Shown: positions 54,123 to 63,907 of the stretch, in pieces
How the letters are laid out: every line of letters starts with the position of its first letter
Position numbering within the stretch: position 1 is the stretch's first letter
NCBI RefSeq assembly: GCF_002204185.1
Contig: NZ_MXPU01000006.1
Coordinates: 280,901 to 344,900, forward strand
Source: Rhizobium esperanzae
GTDB taxonomy: Bacteria > Pseudomonadota > Alphaproteobacteria > Rhizobiales > Rhizobiaceae
DNA length: 64,000 nt
Direction of reading: 5' to 3'
Made by a program: the position numbers and the translations under genes
The notes under the pieces: generated by a model
What the model saw: the letters and a program-made list of their open reading frames with translations, nothing else
What the model was told of the DNA's origin: nothing
Database searches by the model: none

Positions 54123-55502
54123 ATGTTCGACAAAAGCAACGAACTCACCGCCTGGGACCGCGATCACTTCTTCCACCCCTCAACCCATATGGGCATGCAT
54201 GCGCGCGGCGAGACGCCGACGCGCGTCGTCGCCGGGGGCGAAGGTGTCTACATCACCGACACCAGCGGCCGCAAAAGCCTCGATGCCTTCGCCGGGCTTT
54301 ATTGCGTCAACGTCGGCTACGGCCGCCAGGAGATCGCCGACGCCATCGCCGAACAGGCGAAGAACCTCGCCTACTACCACGCCTATGTCGGCCACGGCAC
54401 GGAAGCGTCGATTACGCTTGCGAAATTGATCATCGACCGCGCACCCGCGGGCATGAGCCGCGTCTATTTCGGCCTTTCCGGCTCGGATGCCAACGAGACC
54501 AACATCAAGCTAATCTGGTATTACAACAACATTCTCGGCCGGCCGGAAAAGAAGAAGATCATCTCACGCTGGCGCGGCTATCACGGCTCCGGCGTCATGA
54601 CCGGCAGCCTCACCGGTCTTGCGCTTTTTCACAATGCTTTCGACCTGCCGCGCGCGCCGATCCTCCACACCGAAGCGCCCTATTATTTCCGCCGGCCCGA
54701 CCGGTCGATGAGCGAGGAGCAATTCTCGCAACATTGCGCCGACAGACTGGAGGAGATGATTGTCGCCGAGGGGCCCGACACCATTGCCGCCTTCATCGGC
54801 GAACCGATCCTCGGCACCGGCGGCATCGTCCCGCCGCCCAAGGGGTATTGGCAGAAGATCCAGACGGTGCTCGACAGATACGATATCCTGCTGGTCGCCG
54901 ACGAGGTCGTCACCGGCTTCGGCCGTCTCGGCACGATGTTCGGCTCTGATCACTACGGCATGAAGCCGGACCTGATCACCATCGCCAAAGGCCTGACCTC
55001 GGCCTATGCTCCGCTTTCCGGCTCGATCGTTTCAACCAAAATGTGGCAGGTGCTGGTGCAGGGCTCCGATCAGCTCGGCGCAATCGGCCATGGCTGGACC
55101 TATTCCGCCCATCCGATCTGCGCTGCCGCAGGTATCGCCAATCTGGAATTAATCGACGAACTCGGCATCGTCGACAATGCCAGCACGACCGGCAGCTATT
55201 TCCGGTCGCAGTTGCAAGAGGCGGTTGGCGGCCATCGGAATGTCGGTGAAGTCCGCGGCGACGGTCTGATGGCCGCTGTCGAATTCGTCGAGGACAGGGA
55301 CGACCGCCGGTTCTTCGATCCCGGCCGCAAGATCGGTCCGCAGGTCGCATCCGCCCTACTCGAACGTGGCGTCATCGGCCGCGCCATGCCGCAGGGCGAT
55401 ATTCTCGGCTTCGCTCCACCACTCTGCCTCACCCGCGAAGAAGCAGACGTCGTCGTCAAGGCGGCTGCGGACGCGATCGAAAGTGTTTTCAGAACCATCT
55501 GA
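54123..55502 (+). CDS. doeD: Class-III aminotransferase, diaminobutyrate (DoeD type)
   Basis: 459 residues. PLP Lys289 in 'LITIAKGLTSAYAPL', Asp260 in 'LLVADEVVTGFGRLG', 'GLSGSDANETNIKL' phosphate region. Expected to transaminate L-2,4-diaminobutyrate to aspartate semialdehyde for DoeC. 28 bases after doeC and 13 before the MDR gene, so one transcript. Confidence 0.9.
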   Translation: MFDKSNELTAWDRDHFFHPSTHMGMHARGETPTRVVAGGEGVYITDTSGRKSLDAFAGLYCVNVGYGRQEIADAIAEQAKNLAYYHAYVGHGTEASITLAKLIIDRAPAGMSRVYFGLSGSDANETNIKLIWYYNNILGRPEKKKIISRWRGYHGSGVMTGSLTGLALFHNAFDLPRAPILHTEAPYYFRRPDRSMSEEQFSQHCADRLEEMIVAEGPDTIAAFIGEPILGTGGIVPPPKGYWQKIQTVLDRYDILLVADEVVTGFGRLGTMFGSDHYGMKPDLITIAKGLTSAYAPLSGSIVSTKMWQVLVQGSDQLGAIGHGWTYSAHPICAAAGIANLELIDELGIVDNASTTGSYFRSQLQEAVGGHRNVGEVRGDGLMAAVEFVEDRDDRRFFDPGRKIGPQVASALLERGVIGRAMPQGDILGFAPPLCLTREEADVVVKAAADAIESVFRTI

Positions 55503-55515
55503 GGAGAAGAGCCGC

Positions 55516-56589
55516 ATGACGATCCCGGAAAAGATGGCGGCGGTGTTGCTCACCGGCCATGGCGGCCTGGAAAAGCTCGTCTACGACACGGACTTTCCTG
55601 TTCCGACACCGGCGGAGGGCGAGGTGCTGATCCGCGTTACCGCCTGCGGCATGAACAATACCGACGTCTGGGTGCGCGAAGGCGCCTACGGCACAGAGGA
55701 TGATCCCTCCGCCGTCTCTACCTGGCGCAGGCAGGGCAATACGCTGACATTCCCGCGCATCCAGGGCACCGATACCGTCGGTCATATCGTCGGCGTCGGC
55801 GCCGGCGTTGATCCGAGACGCATCGGCGAACGCGTCATGGTCGACTTCTCGATCTATAATCGCGACGACGACAGTCTTGCCGACATCGATTACATGGGCC
55901 ACGGGCGGGATGGCGGCTACGCCGACTATATGGTGCTGCCTGCCGAGAACGCCCATGTCGTCGCGACCGATCTGACCGATGTCGAGCTCGCCACCTTCTG
56001 CTGCGCCTATCTCACAGGCGAACGGATGCTGGAACGGGCCAGGCTTGTTGCCGGTGAGCGCGTTCTCGTCACCGGCGCCTCCGGCGGCGTCGGCTCGGCG
56101 ATCATCCAGCTTGCACGCGCCCGCGGCGCTATTCCGATCGCCGTCGCCGGTCCCGGCAAGGAGGCGGCGATGCTCGAGATCGGCGCCGAAGCGGTCGTGA
56201 CCCGCGGCAAGGGCGATCTTGCCGAAGCCGTGCATTCGGCAAGCCGCGGACAACCGATCGATGTCGTCGCCGATCTCGTTGGCGGGCCTCTGTTCAACGA
56301 TCTCCTGAAGATCCTGCGCCCCGAGGGCCGCTATACGACGGCCGGGGCGATCGCCGGGCCCGTCGTCCAGCTCGACCTGAGGACCATGTATCTGAAGCAG
56401 CTTGAACTGCATGGATCTAGCCAGGGAAGCCGCGCCGACTTCCGCCGGCTGGTCGGCTATATCGAAAGCCGCAAGATCCGGCCTCTCGTCGGCGGTGTTT
56501 ATCCGCTGTCGGAATTTCATCGCGCCCAGACCGATTTCATGGCGAAGAACTTCGTCGGCAAATTGGTCGTGGTTCCCGACCAGAGATAG
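55516..56589 (+). CDS. MDR-superfamily zinc-type alcohol dehydrogenase/quinone reductase
   Basis: 357 residues. GroES-like N-domain ('EVLIRVTACGMNNTDVWVREG') and Rossmann domain with 'GERVLVTGASGGVGSAIIQLARARG'. The Cys at the catalytic-zinc position ('TACGMNNTD') and 'GTDTVGHIVGVG' (His in place of the usual Glu-Gly) are seen, but the four-Cys structural zinc loop is absent. GAGGAGAAG precedes the ATG. It follows doeD by 13 bases, so it belongs to the ectoine transcript, yet no such step is in the known pathway. Confidence 0.87.
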   Translation: MTIPEKMAAVLLTGHGGLEKLVYDTDFPVPTPAEGEVLIRVTACGMNNTDVWVREGAYGTEDDPSAVSTWRRQGNTLTFPRIQGTDTVGHIVGVGAGVDPRRIGERVMVDFSIYNRDDDSLADIDYMGHGRDGGYADYMVLPAENAHVVATDLTDVELATFCCAYLTGERMLERARLVAGERVLVTGASGGVGSAIIQLARARGAIPIAVAGPGKEAAMLEIGAEAVVTRGKGDLAEAVHSASRGQPIDVVADLVGGPLFNDLLKILRPEGRYTTAGAIAGPVVQLDLRTMYLKQLELHGSSQGSRADFRRLVGYIESRKIRPLVGGVYPLSEFHRAQTDFMAKNFVGKLVVVPDQR

Positions 56590-56647
56590 TGCGCTTCCCC
56601 GATCACACCGCCGGCGAACCTTATCGGTTTAGCGGCGTTTCACGGCC

Positions 56648-57040
56648 ATGGACAGCGGCAAAACGACATATCTCACCCCTGCCGAACTGGCGCGAATTCG
56701 CCGCGCTGCTAGCATAGCCCGTCTGATGGATACCGCCGTCCGATTGCCGGTCGTCGGCGTGCGGATCGGCGCGGACTCGGTCCTCGGCCTTATCCCCGCT
56801 GTCGGCGACATTGCCGGATCCCTGATCGGTCTTTTCATCATCGACGAGGCAAGGCGGCTCGGCCTTCCCGCCCACAAACTCGCCCGCATGGCGGTTAATC
56901 TCGGCGTCGACGCCGCCTGCGGCACGGTTCCGCTGATCGGAGATCTCTTCGACGTCTATTTCAAGTCTCACCGCCGCAATGTCGGCATCATCCTTGACCA
57001 CTTCGGGGTGAGCGAGGACGAGCTGAACCGGCGAATCTGA
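56648..57040 (+). CDS. DUF4112-family small membrane-associated protein
   Basis: 130 residues. 'LARIRRAASIARLMDTAVRLPVVGVRIGADSVLGLIPAVGD' and 'AVNLGVDAACGTVPLIGDLFDVYFKSHRRNVGIILDH' are the two conserved halves of DUF4112, each with a Gly/Pro-rich hydrophobic segment able to enter the membrane. Function unknown. Convergent with thuB and 58 bases after the MDR gene. Confidence 0.85.
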   Translation: MDSGKTTYLTPAELARIRRAASIARLMDTAVRLPVVGVRIGADSVLGLIPAVGDIAGSLIGLFIIDEARRLGLPAHKLARMAVNLGVDAACGTVPLIGDLFDVYFKSHRRNVGIILDHFGVSEDELNRRI

Positions 57041-57087
57041 TGCCGAGCAATCTGCAGAAGCCGCCCATGAACCGCAGCGATCTTTGC

Positions 57088-58125
57088 CTAAAGATCGGTC
57101 AAAGCGCCCGCCGTCTTCACGGCGTGATCAAGGACGAACTGCAGCTTGGCGGCGTGGCCGAAGCCCGGCTCATCCGGCTGCCCCTTTTGCACGGCGTTTG
57201 CAAATCGCTGGAAATTCGTGAGGACCGGTTTGACCTCAATCGTGCGCCAGATCGCCTTGTCGGCATCTGCGCCTTCACAGGTCCTGAGGGTGGAGCCTTC
57301 AGGCGTGTGCACCACCTCCAGCGCACCCTTGTCTCCATGCAGGCGCAGGCGCAGTTCGTTCAGATGACCGGTTGCCCAGCGCGTCGCATGAATGACGCCG
57401 GCGGCACCGTTTTCGAGTTCGGCCATCATCAGGAAACTGTCGTTTGCGTCGAGGTCATACTCGCCGATGCGGTTACCGGGGCTCTTGTCGAACACCTTGA
57501 GGTGCGATGCCGCCGCCTTGACGTCGCTTCCGGCGGCAAAAACCGCGAAATCGAGGATGTGAATACCGACATCGCCCAGCACGCCGTTGGAGCCGTGCTT
57601 CGTCGACAGCCGCCAGAGCCATTGCGATTCCTTGGTCCAGTCGCCCCAGGCCTTCGAGACCAGCCAGCTCTGCAGATAGGACGCTTCGAAGTGACGGATG
57701 GCGCCGAGGCGCCCGTCCAGCACCATTTTGCGCGCTGCCTGCAACGGCGCCACGTTCCGATAGGTCAGGTTGACCATCGTGACCTTGCCGGATGCCGCGG
57801 CGGCATCGGCCATCTCCTTGGCTTCGCGGTAGTTGACCGCCAGCGGCTTCTCGCAGAGGACATGCTTGCCCGCAGCGAGTAACTTCATCGTCGTGGAATA
57901 GTGCGCGCGATCCGGCGTGACATTGGTGACGGCGTCAAATTCTCCCCAGGCAAGGGCGTCATCGAGCGACGTGAACGTCAGCGGGATAGTATGCCTGAGC
58001 GCGAAGGCCCGCAGCCGAACCTCGTCCGTATCGACAGCGGCAACAATTTTGACGCCGGCGATTTCCGAAAAATGCATGGCATGGGTATTTGCCCATCCTC
58101 CGGTACCGAGAATGATCAAGCGCAT
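57088..58125 (-). CDS. thuB: ThuB, Gfo/Idh/MocA dehydrogenase of trehalose utilisation
   Basis: 345 residues. 'RLIILGTGGWANTHAMHFSEI' nucleotide-binding start, 'CEKPLAVNYREAKEMADAA' with EKP, 'VLGDVGIHILDFAVFAAG' catalytic His/Asp region. Last gene of thuEFGKAB; with ThuA it oxidises trehalose-type disaccharides (3-keto formation is the known activity in Sinorhizobium/Agrobacterium). GAGGA seven bases before ATG 58125. Confidence 0.88.
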   Translation of the reverse strand: MRLIILGTGGWANTHAMHFSEIAGVKIVAAVDTDEVRLRAFALRHTIPLTFTSLDDALAWGEFDAVTNVTPDRAHYSTTMKLLAAGKHVLCEKPLAVNYREAKEMADAAAASGKVTMVNLTYRNVAPLQAARKMVLDGRLGAIRHFEASYLQSWLVSKAWGDWTKESQWLWRLSTKHGSNGVLGDVGIHILDFAVFAAGSDVKAAASHLKVFDKSPGNRIGEYDLDANDSFLMMAELENGAAGVIHATRWATGHLNELRLRLHGDKGALEVVHTPEGSTLRTCEGADADKAIWRTIEVKPVLTNFQRFANAVQKGQPDEPGFGHAAKLQFVLDHAVKTAGALTDL

Positions 58126-58223
58126 TCTTTTGTCCTCGTCGTTATCCATCAAAGCGTGAGCGGCCGCGCGATCATCGCGGCGTCTTGCGGGGCCAAACGG
58201 CCCTGCCCACGGCATCTCATCTG

Positions 58224-59009
58224 TTATCGGTATCCGGCTTCGCCGGCCTGGTGCAGTCTGGGGCCGCGTTCAACGATCGGCTCCAATGCCTTTTCCACCG
58301 GCACATTTGGAGCGTCGGTAATGGCAGTCAACGCGCCCTCGGGGTTATAGGCCCACTTGACGCCGTTGATCAGCACCTTCTGCACCGTAGCGTCGTGATA
58401 GGTCGGATAGGTCTCATGGCCCGGGCGGAAATAGAAGATGTTGCCGGCGCCGCGGCGCCAGGTCAGGCCCGAGCGGAACACTTCCCCGCCCTGGAACCAG
58501 GAGATGAACACCGTTTCCAGCGGCTCCGGCACCGAGAACTGCTCGCCATACATTTCCTCGTTCTCCAGCTCGAAATGCTCGCCGATGCCGGCGGCGATCG
58601 GATGGCGCGGGTTGATCGTCCACAGCCGCTCGCGCTCGCCCGCCTCGCGCCATTTCAGCGCGCAGGGCGTGCCCATCAGCCGCTTGAAAATCTTCGAGAA
58701 ATGGCCGGAATGCAGGACGAGAAGGCCCATGCCCTCCCAGACGCGCTTGGCGACGCGCTCGACGACGACATCGGAGACCGCCCCATGATCCTTGTGGCCC
58801 CACCAGGTCAGGACGTCGGTTTCGGCAAGCCGGGCTTCGCTCAGCCCATGTTCCGGCTCCTGCAGCGTCGCCGTGGTCGCGGAGATGCCTGGGTCGGTAT
58901 TCAGCGCATTGGCGATCGTCGTATGCATGCCTTCGGGGTAGATGCCCCGGACGACCGCATTGGTATTCTCGTGGATGTTTTCACCCCACACAACGGTGCG
59001 TATGGTCAC
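58224..59009 (-). CDS. thuA: ThuA-family trehalose utilisation protein
   Basis: 261 residues, ThuA fold (class-I glutamine-amidotransferase-like). '[19 protein letters not shown]', '[19 protein letters not shown]', '[28 protein letters not shown]' and '[22 protein letters not shown]' are family hallmarks. The start is a GTG at 59009 with AGGAG eight bases before it; no ATG fits. Works with ThuB on trehalose/maltitol-type sugars. Confidence 0.92.
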   Translation of the reverse strand: MTIRTVVWGENIHENTNAVVRGIYPEGMHTTIANALNTDPGISATTATLQEPEHGLSEARLAETDVLTWWGHKDHGAVSDVVVERVAKRVWEGMGLLVLHSGHFSKIFKRLMGTPCALKWREAGERERLWTINPRHPIAAGIGEHFELENEEMYGEQFSVPEPLETVFISWFQGGEVFRSGLTWRRGAGNIFYFRPGHETYPTYHDATVQKVLINGVKWAYNPEGALTAITDAPNVPVEKALEPIVERGPRLHQAGEAGYR

Positions 59010-59070
59010 GTCGTTTTCTCCTTGTAGTTGAAGCGGATCGAGCCTGGAAAGGACATCGATGCCTGGAAGA

Positions 59071-60096
59071 TCAGGCTGCCCGCATGGATTCACGTTCGAG
59101 CGCCCGGCCCGACCGGTCGAAACGGTGGATGTGACCGGCAAGTGGCGCGAGTCCAAGCGTCTGGCCCGGCTCATGACGAGAGACGCCGGCCTCCCGCACG
59201 ACAAGCGGCTCATCCGCCTCGATGTCCAGATAGACGAAGCTATCGGAACCGAGGATTTCCGAATGGATGACCGTGCCACGCCAAACCGGCGACTCGGCCG
59301 TGATGCGCACATGCTCCGCGCGTACACCGATCGTATGGCTGTCATAGGGCTGCGCCAGCCCGCCCGACAGGAAATTCATTTTCGGCGAACCGATGAAGCC
59401 GGCGACAAAGACCGAATTCGGGCTTTCGTAAAGTTCCAGCGGCGTGCCGATCTGCTCGACGACGCCGTCCCTCAACACGCAGATCCGATCGGCCAGCGTC
59501 ATGGCCTCGACCTGATCATGCGTCACATAGATCATCGTCGTGCCGTGCATGCTGCGATGAAGCTTGGCGATCTCAAGCCTCGTCGCGACCCGAAGCGCCG
59601 CATCGAGGTTGGACAGCGGTTCGTCGAAGAGAAAGACCTTGGGATCGCGCACGATCGCCCGGCCGATGGCGACGCGCTGACGCTGTCCGCCGGAAAGCTG
59701 TCGCGGCAAGCGGTCCAGATAGGATGAGAGCTGCAGCATACCGGCCGCCTGCTCGACGCGCTGGCGGCATTCGTCTCTGTTGCTCCCTGAAAGCTTCATG
59801 CCGAAAGCCATGTTGTCGAAGACCGTCATATGCGGGTAGAGCGCGTAGGACTGGAACACCATGGCGATCCCTCTCTTCGATGGCGCGTGCCGGTTCACGG
59901 TCTCGCTATCGAAGGAAAGCGTTCCGGAGGTGATGTCCTCGAGGCCGGAGATAAGCCTGAGCAGCGTGGACTTGCCGCATCCCGAAGGTCCGACGAACAC
60001 CATGAATTCGCCTCGGCGGATGTCCATCGTCACGCCCTTGATCACCTCGAAAGCGCCGAAGCTCTTGCGGATATTTTCCAGTCGGATTTCTGCCAT
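59071..60096 (-). CDS. thuK: Trehalose/maltose ABC ATPase ThuK
   Basis: 341 residues. Walker [10 protein letters not shown], '[12 protein letters not shown]', LSGGQRQR, 'VFLFDEP', 'VTHDQVEAM'; C-terminal TOBE with 'GVRAEHV'. AGGGAG before the ATG. ATPase of ThuEFGK. Confidence 0.92.
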   Translation of the reverse strand: MAEIRLENIRKSFGAFEVIKGVTMDIRRGEFMVFVGPSGCGKSTLLRLISGLEDITSGTLSFDSETVNRHAPSKRGIAMVFQSYALYPHMTVFDNMAFGMKLSGSNRDECRQRVEQAAGMLQLSSYLDRLPRQLSGGQRQRVAIGRAIVRDPKVFLFDEPLSNLDAALRVATRLEIAKLHRSMHGTTMIYVTHDQVEAMTLADRICVLRDGVVEQIGTPLELYESPNSVFVAGFIGSPKMNFLSGGLAQPYDSHTIGVRAEHVRITAESPVWRGTVIHSEILGSDSFVYLDIEADEPLVVREAGVSRHEPGQTLGLAPLAGHIHRFDRSGRALERESMRAA

Positions 60097-60107
60097 GTCC
60101 TACTCCC

Positions 60108-60937
<830 letters not shown>

Positions 60938-60938
<1 letters not shown>

Positions 60939-61924
60939 CAGCGTTCCTCCCCGCCGAGCTTGACGCGGCCGAGCCAGATATAGAAGACGGTGACGGAGGC
61001 GATGATGAGGAAAAGCACCGTAGACGCGGTGGCGCCATAGGCGAACTTATCGAAGTCGAACAGGTTCTCGCGCGCCATGACCGACATGGTCTTCGTCTGG
61101 GCATTGTTGGGCGTCAGAACATAGATCAGATCGAAGATGCGCATCGCATCCAGCATCCGGAAAATCACGGCAACCATGATGGCAGGCCGGATCAGCGGCA
61201 GCGTCAGACGCCAGAAAACCTTGATCGGATTGACGCCATCGATCTTGGCCGCTTCATAGATATCCCCGGGCACCATCTGCAGCCCGGCAAGGATCAGAAG
61301 CGCCATGAAGGGCGTCGTCTTCCAGACGTCGACGATCAACACGGCGACCATCGCCGTTTCCGGATTAGCGGTCCAGGCGATCTTCTCGGTGATCAGACCG
61401 AAGCCGAGCAGAATATCATTGAGAATGCCGAACTGGTCGTTGAGCATCCAGGCCCACATCTTGGCCGAAACGATGGTCGGTATCGCCCAGGGAATGAGGA
61501 TCGCAGCCCGAACGATTCCACGTCCGACGAACTGAGCGTTCAGCACCAGCGCGACGATCAAGCCGAGCATCGTCTCAATCGCGACGGAAAGGACGGTGAA
61601 TTTGGCCGTGTTCCAGACGGCATTCCACCAGACCGGATCGGCAAGCAGACCCCGATAGACGGTCTTCCCGCTCTTCAGCGTCACCCACGACAGATAATTA
61701 GCAAAGCCGACGAATTGCGCATTGCCAAGGTCGTTGAGTGACGCATTCGTAAAGCTGAAATAGATCGTTCTGAAGAGCGGCCAGCCAGCGACGATTGCCA
61801 GGCTCAACAGCGTCGGCGCCAGAAACACCCAGGCCGATCGAATACGCTCGGATCGCAGCTCCGTAGAAGCTCTGAGCTTGGAAATCCTTGGTTCAACTGC
61901 TTGCGAAACTACGATTTCAGTCAT
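60938..61924 (-). CDS. thuF: Trehalose/maltose ABC permease ThuF
   Basis: 328 residues, MalF type without a large periplasmic domain; EAA loop 'DIYEAAKIDGVNPIKVFWRLTLPLIRP'. GGGGAGG seven bases before the ATG. Confidence 0.92.
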
Positions 61925-61956
61925 GAAACGCCTCCCCGGTTGCTCGTCCGAAACCG

Positions 61957-61982
61957 GGCCGGCGGCTTCACAGCCGCCGGCC
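61957..61982 (-). promoter_or_regulatory. Intercistronic hairpin after thuE
   Basis: GGCCGGCGGC, six-base loop, GCCGCCGGCC: a perfect ten-base stem seven bases past the thuE stop and before thuF. Confidence 0.6.
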
Positions 61983-61988
61983 GGGTTC

Positions 61989-63254
61989 TTACCAGGCGTC
62001 GCCCTTGAGGGTCGTCAGGTCGGCTTCGAGAAGCTCGAGGTTCTCGGCGGCCGAGCCGCTGCCGGACAGCGTGTTGTGCACGGCCGTCCAGAACTTCGAG
62101 GACACTTCGTTGTACTTGACCTTGGCGGTCGCCGAAGGACGCGGCACCGCGTTCTGGAAAATCGGTTTCCAGTTCGGCATGAAGGGCTGCGCGGCGGCAA
62201 CATCCTTGTCGTCATAAAGATCGGTCAGCGTCGGCAGATTGGATAGCTCGATGGCGCGAGCCTTCTGAACGTCCTCCGACGCCAGGAATTTTACCAGCGC
62301 GACGGCCGCTTCCTGTTGTTCCGAATATTTCGAAACCGCCAGGTTCCAGCCGCCAAGCGTCGAAGACGGCTTGTCGCCGGCCGCGGCAACCGGCAACGTC
62401 ATGACGTCGAACTTGCCTTTCACAGCGCTGTCGGTACCATTGCCGAGGGAATAGGCATAGGGCCAGTTGCGCATAAAGACGGCGTTGCCTGTCTGCCAAA
62501 CACCGCGCGATTCTTCTTCCTGATATGCGAGCACGCCTGGGGGTGTGATCGTTCCGATCCAGCCCTTGGCGCGTTCAAGCGCTGCCGCCGCCTTTTCGTT
62601 GTTGATCGAAATTGTCCCGTCTGGCTCGACAATCTGGCCGCCGCCCGACGACTTCACCCATTCCAGCGCGTTGCAGGTCAGCCCTTCATAGGAGTTGCCC
62701 TGGAAGACGTAGCCCCAAAGGTCCTTCTGTCCGGCCTGGCGTTCCTTATCCTGAACTTCCTTCGCGGTCGCGGCCATCTCGTCCCAGGTCTTTGGCGGCA
62801 GCTTGCCGTATTTTTCAAGCAGGTCCTTCCGGTAAAACAGCGCCGGAGCATCTGTAAACAGCGGCAACGCCACCAGTCGGCCGTTGACCGTCTGCGAGGC
62901 AATGATCGACGGGAAGAACTGGCCGGCCACGTCTTTGGTAGCTTCCTTCAGATCGATGAACTGGTCTGCAAGCTGCGGCGCCCAGATAACGTCGGTCTGA
63001 TAGACGTCGATGTCCTTGTTTCCGGCGGCAAGCCACAGGCGATATTGGGAGAACTGCTCGCTGCTCGATGAGGGCATGGTGACGAGCTTGACCTGATTGC
63101 CGGTCTCCTTCTCGAAAATCGCCAGCTGCTTATTGAGGAATTCGACGTTTTTCCCGGTGGTGTTGGCGGCAAATGAAATTTCGGCGGCATGGATCGAACC
63201 GGCGATGGCGATGGCCACGCCGAGCGCCGATAAGCCTAAAGCAAACTTTTTCAT
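61989..63254 (-). CDS. thuE: Trehalose/maltose-binding protein ThuE
   Basis: 421 residues with signal peptide ('MKKFALGLSALGVAIAIAGSIHA'). CUT1 binding-protein fold: 'FEKETGNQVKLVTMPSSSSEQFSQYRLWLAAGNKDIDVYQTDVIWAPQLADQFIDL'. Periplasmic receptor for trehalose, maltose and related sugars in Sinorhizobium. GGGAGGAG SD. First gene of thuEFGKAB. Confidence 0.92.
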   Translation of the reverse strand: MKKFALGLSALGVAIAIAGSIHAAEISFAANTTGKNVEFLNKQLAIFEKETGNQVKLVTMPSSSSEQFSQYRLWLAAGNKDIDVYQTDVIWAPQLADQFIDLKEATKDVAGQFFPSIIASQTVNGRLVALPLFTDAPALFYRKDLLEKYGKLPPKTWDEMAATAKEVQDKERQAGQKDLWGYVFQGNSYEGLTCNALEWVKSSGGGQIVEPDGTISINNEKAAAALERAKGWIGTITPPGVLAYQEEESRGVWQTGNAVFMRNWPYAYSLGNGTDSAVKGKFDVMTLPVAAAGDKPSSTLGGWNLAVSKYSEQQEAAVALVKFLASEDVQKARAIELSNLPTLTDLYDDKDVAAAQPFMPNWKPIFQNAVPRPSATAKVKYNEVSSKFWTAVHNTLSGSGSAAENLELLEADLTTLKGDAW

Positions 63255-63270
63255 GATCTCCTCCCAGAAA

Positions 63271-63286
63271 TTGAAATCGGTTTGGA
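63271..63286. promoter_or_regulatory. thu operator O1, imperfect LacI-type
   Basis: TTGAAATCGGTTTGGA, a CG-centred half-match to the perfect site at 63430. It begins 17 bases before thuE and covers the expected transcription start. Confidence 0.5.
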
Positions 63287-63292
63287 CGACCG

Positions 63293-63321
63293 AACATTGC
63301 AGAAGGCTTGAAGGGCGTCAA
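63293..63321 (-). promoter_or_regulatory. Candidate thuE promoter
   Basis: TTGACG (63321-63316), 17 bases, AATGTT (63298-63293). Start would fall near 63286, inside O1, the classical LacI arrangement. Confidence 0.45.
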
Positions 63322-63429
63322 GCCGCCAAATGAGCCATTCACAGTTGTGGGATATTGGCAATATTGGCTTCATATGCAGCTTGGGAGGCAATTTGAAGGC
63401 CCCACAGGCCACGTCTCAGGCTGATCTAT

Positions 63430-63445
63430 TTGAAATCGATTTCAA
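63430..63445. promoter_or_regulatory. thu operator O2, perfect LacI-type palindrome
   Basis: TTGAAATCGATTTCAA, 16 of 16 symmetric with central CG, the form expected for LacI-family repressors. 159 bases from O1 centre to centre, so looping is possible. It stands 13 bases from the end of the IS element. Confidence 0.65.
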
Positions 63446-63480
63446 TTATCATTGGATTGGCTAGGCTCAGGACTCATTGA

Positions 63481-63907
63481 TCAAAGCCAGAAGATAACGG
63501 CGGCTGCGATGCAGATTGCCGAGAAAAAGGTGTGAGCACACCGGTCGTAGCGCGTCGCGATGCGCCGCTAGTCCTTGAGCTTGGCGAACAGGTTTTCGAC
63601 CTGGCGCTGGCGGTAGAGGACCTTATCGTAGGCGAAGGGTATCTTGCGGCTCTTCGATGATGGGATGCACGGCTCGATGCCTCTAGCCTCGAGTTCCTCG
63701 CGGAACCAGGTGCTGTCATATCCGCGATCGGCAATCAGGTGATCGGCGGGAGGCAAGGCGTCGAGCACGAGACGTGCGCCCTTATGGTCGCTCATCTGAC
63801 CCTCTGACAGAAGCAGGATAATCGGCCGTCCGTCTACGTCGCATACGGTGTGGAGCTTTGAATTCAGCCCGCCCTTGGTTCGCCCAACACGACGGGGAAC
63901 ATCCCCT
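63481..63907 (-). pseudogene. IS5-family transposase orfB, interrupted by TAG
   Basis: The DDE transposase half: 'RVGRTKGGLNSKLHTVCD', 'HLIADRGYDSTWFREELEARGIEPCIP' (second catalytic Asp) and 'VENLFAKLKD' (catalytic Glu). At 63568 a TAG follows LKD where relatives have Trp; the frame continues cleanly past it as 'RRIATRYDRCAHTFFSAI' to a TGA at 63481. The nonsense codon removes about 28 residues after the DDE Glu. It is read from orfA by -1 frameshift, so has no start of its own here. Confidence 0.7.
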
